NCBI GenBank assembly: GCA_023392205.1
Contig: JAEVZN010000003.1
Location: 1 to 5,821 of the forward strand
DNA: 5,821 nucleotides
Reading direction: 5' to 3'
DNA from: Pseudomonadota bacterium
Lineage (GTDB): Bacteria; Pseudomonadota; Alphaproteobacteria; Rhizobiales; Xanthobacteraceae
Translations under genes and position numbers: made by a program
Shown here: in pieces, positions 5,812 to 5,821 of the stretch
How positions within the stretch are numbered: the stretch's first letter is position 1
Layout of the letters: each line of letters starts with the position of its first letter
The notes under the pieces: generated by a model
What the model was told of the DNA's origin: nothing
The model's database searches: none
The model's input: the letters and a program-made list of their open reading frames with translations, nothing else

Positions 5812-5821
5812 ACCATCCAGA

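Noticed and set aside
1..5821. CRISPR arrays, tRNA or rRNA genes, insertion sequence ends
   Set aside because: No regularly spaced repeats, clover-leaf sequences, ribosomal RNA stretches or transposase motifs were seen on either strand.

Overview
The window reads as GC-rich alphaproteobacterial chromosome, most like Hyphomicrobiales (the Bradyrhizobium/Rhodopseudomonas/Xanthobacteraceae neighbourhood). This placement is inferred from base composition, GC-biased third positions, the flavoprotein-DUF1365-Cfa cluster, the seven-helix GGDEF protein and a TAXI-type receptor. No marker gene fixes the species. Five solid genes and one small decayed or miniature gene fill almost all of it.

Left half (1-3152, minus strand): a tightly packed lipid-modification operon read right to left. 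It holds an FAD/NAD-binding amine-oxidase-like protein (3152-1839), a DUF1365 protein (1842-1006, GTGA stop/start overlap) and a cyclopropane-fatty-acyl-phospholipid synthase-like methyltransferase (994 to beyond base 1, C-terminus missing). The same three families take part in unsaturated fatty acid modification in alphaproteobacteria. As I recall it, the furan fatty acid pathway of Rhodobacter sphaeroides and Rhodopseudomonas palustris uses UfaM/FufM-type methylases, the desaturase UfaD and the oxygen-inserting step assigned to UfaO. A flavoprotein desaturase, a DUF1365 protein and a SAM methylase together would therefore fit conversion of membrane cis-monounsaturated acyl chains to methylated or furan lipids. 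Upstream of the operon is an exact TGAAAC-N16-CGTA match to an ECF-sigma-type promoter, which suggests control by envelope or oxidative stress.

Middle (3153-4619): a 240-base divergent intergenic region, then a plus-strand membrane-anchored diguanylate cyclase (GGEEF active site, no RxxD inhibition site). A GC-rich hairpin follows its stop codon.

Right (4620-5821): a possible sigma-70-like promoter and a strong ribosome binding site precede a secreted TAXI-family solute-binding protein (4706-5659). Thirty-five bases after its stop lies a 38-codon reading frame whose product resembles the last ~35 residues of that same protein. It is most likely the leftover C-terminus of a tandem duplicate, although it has kept an open frame and its own Shine-Dalgarno sequence. 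No TRAP permease gene is visible in the window.
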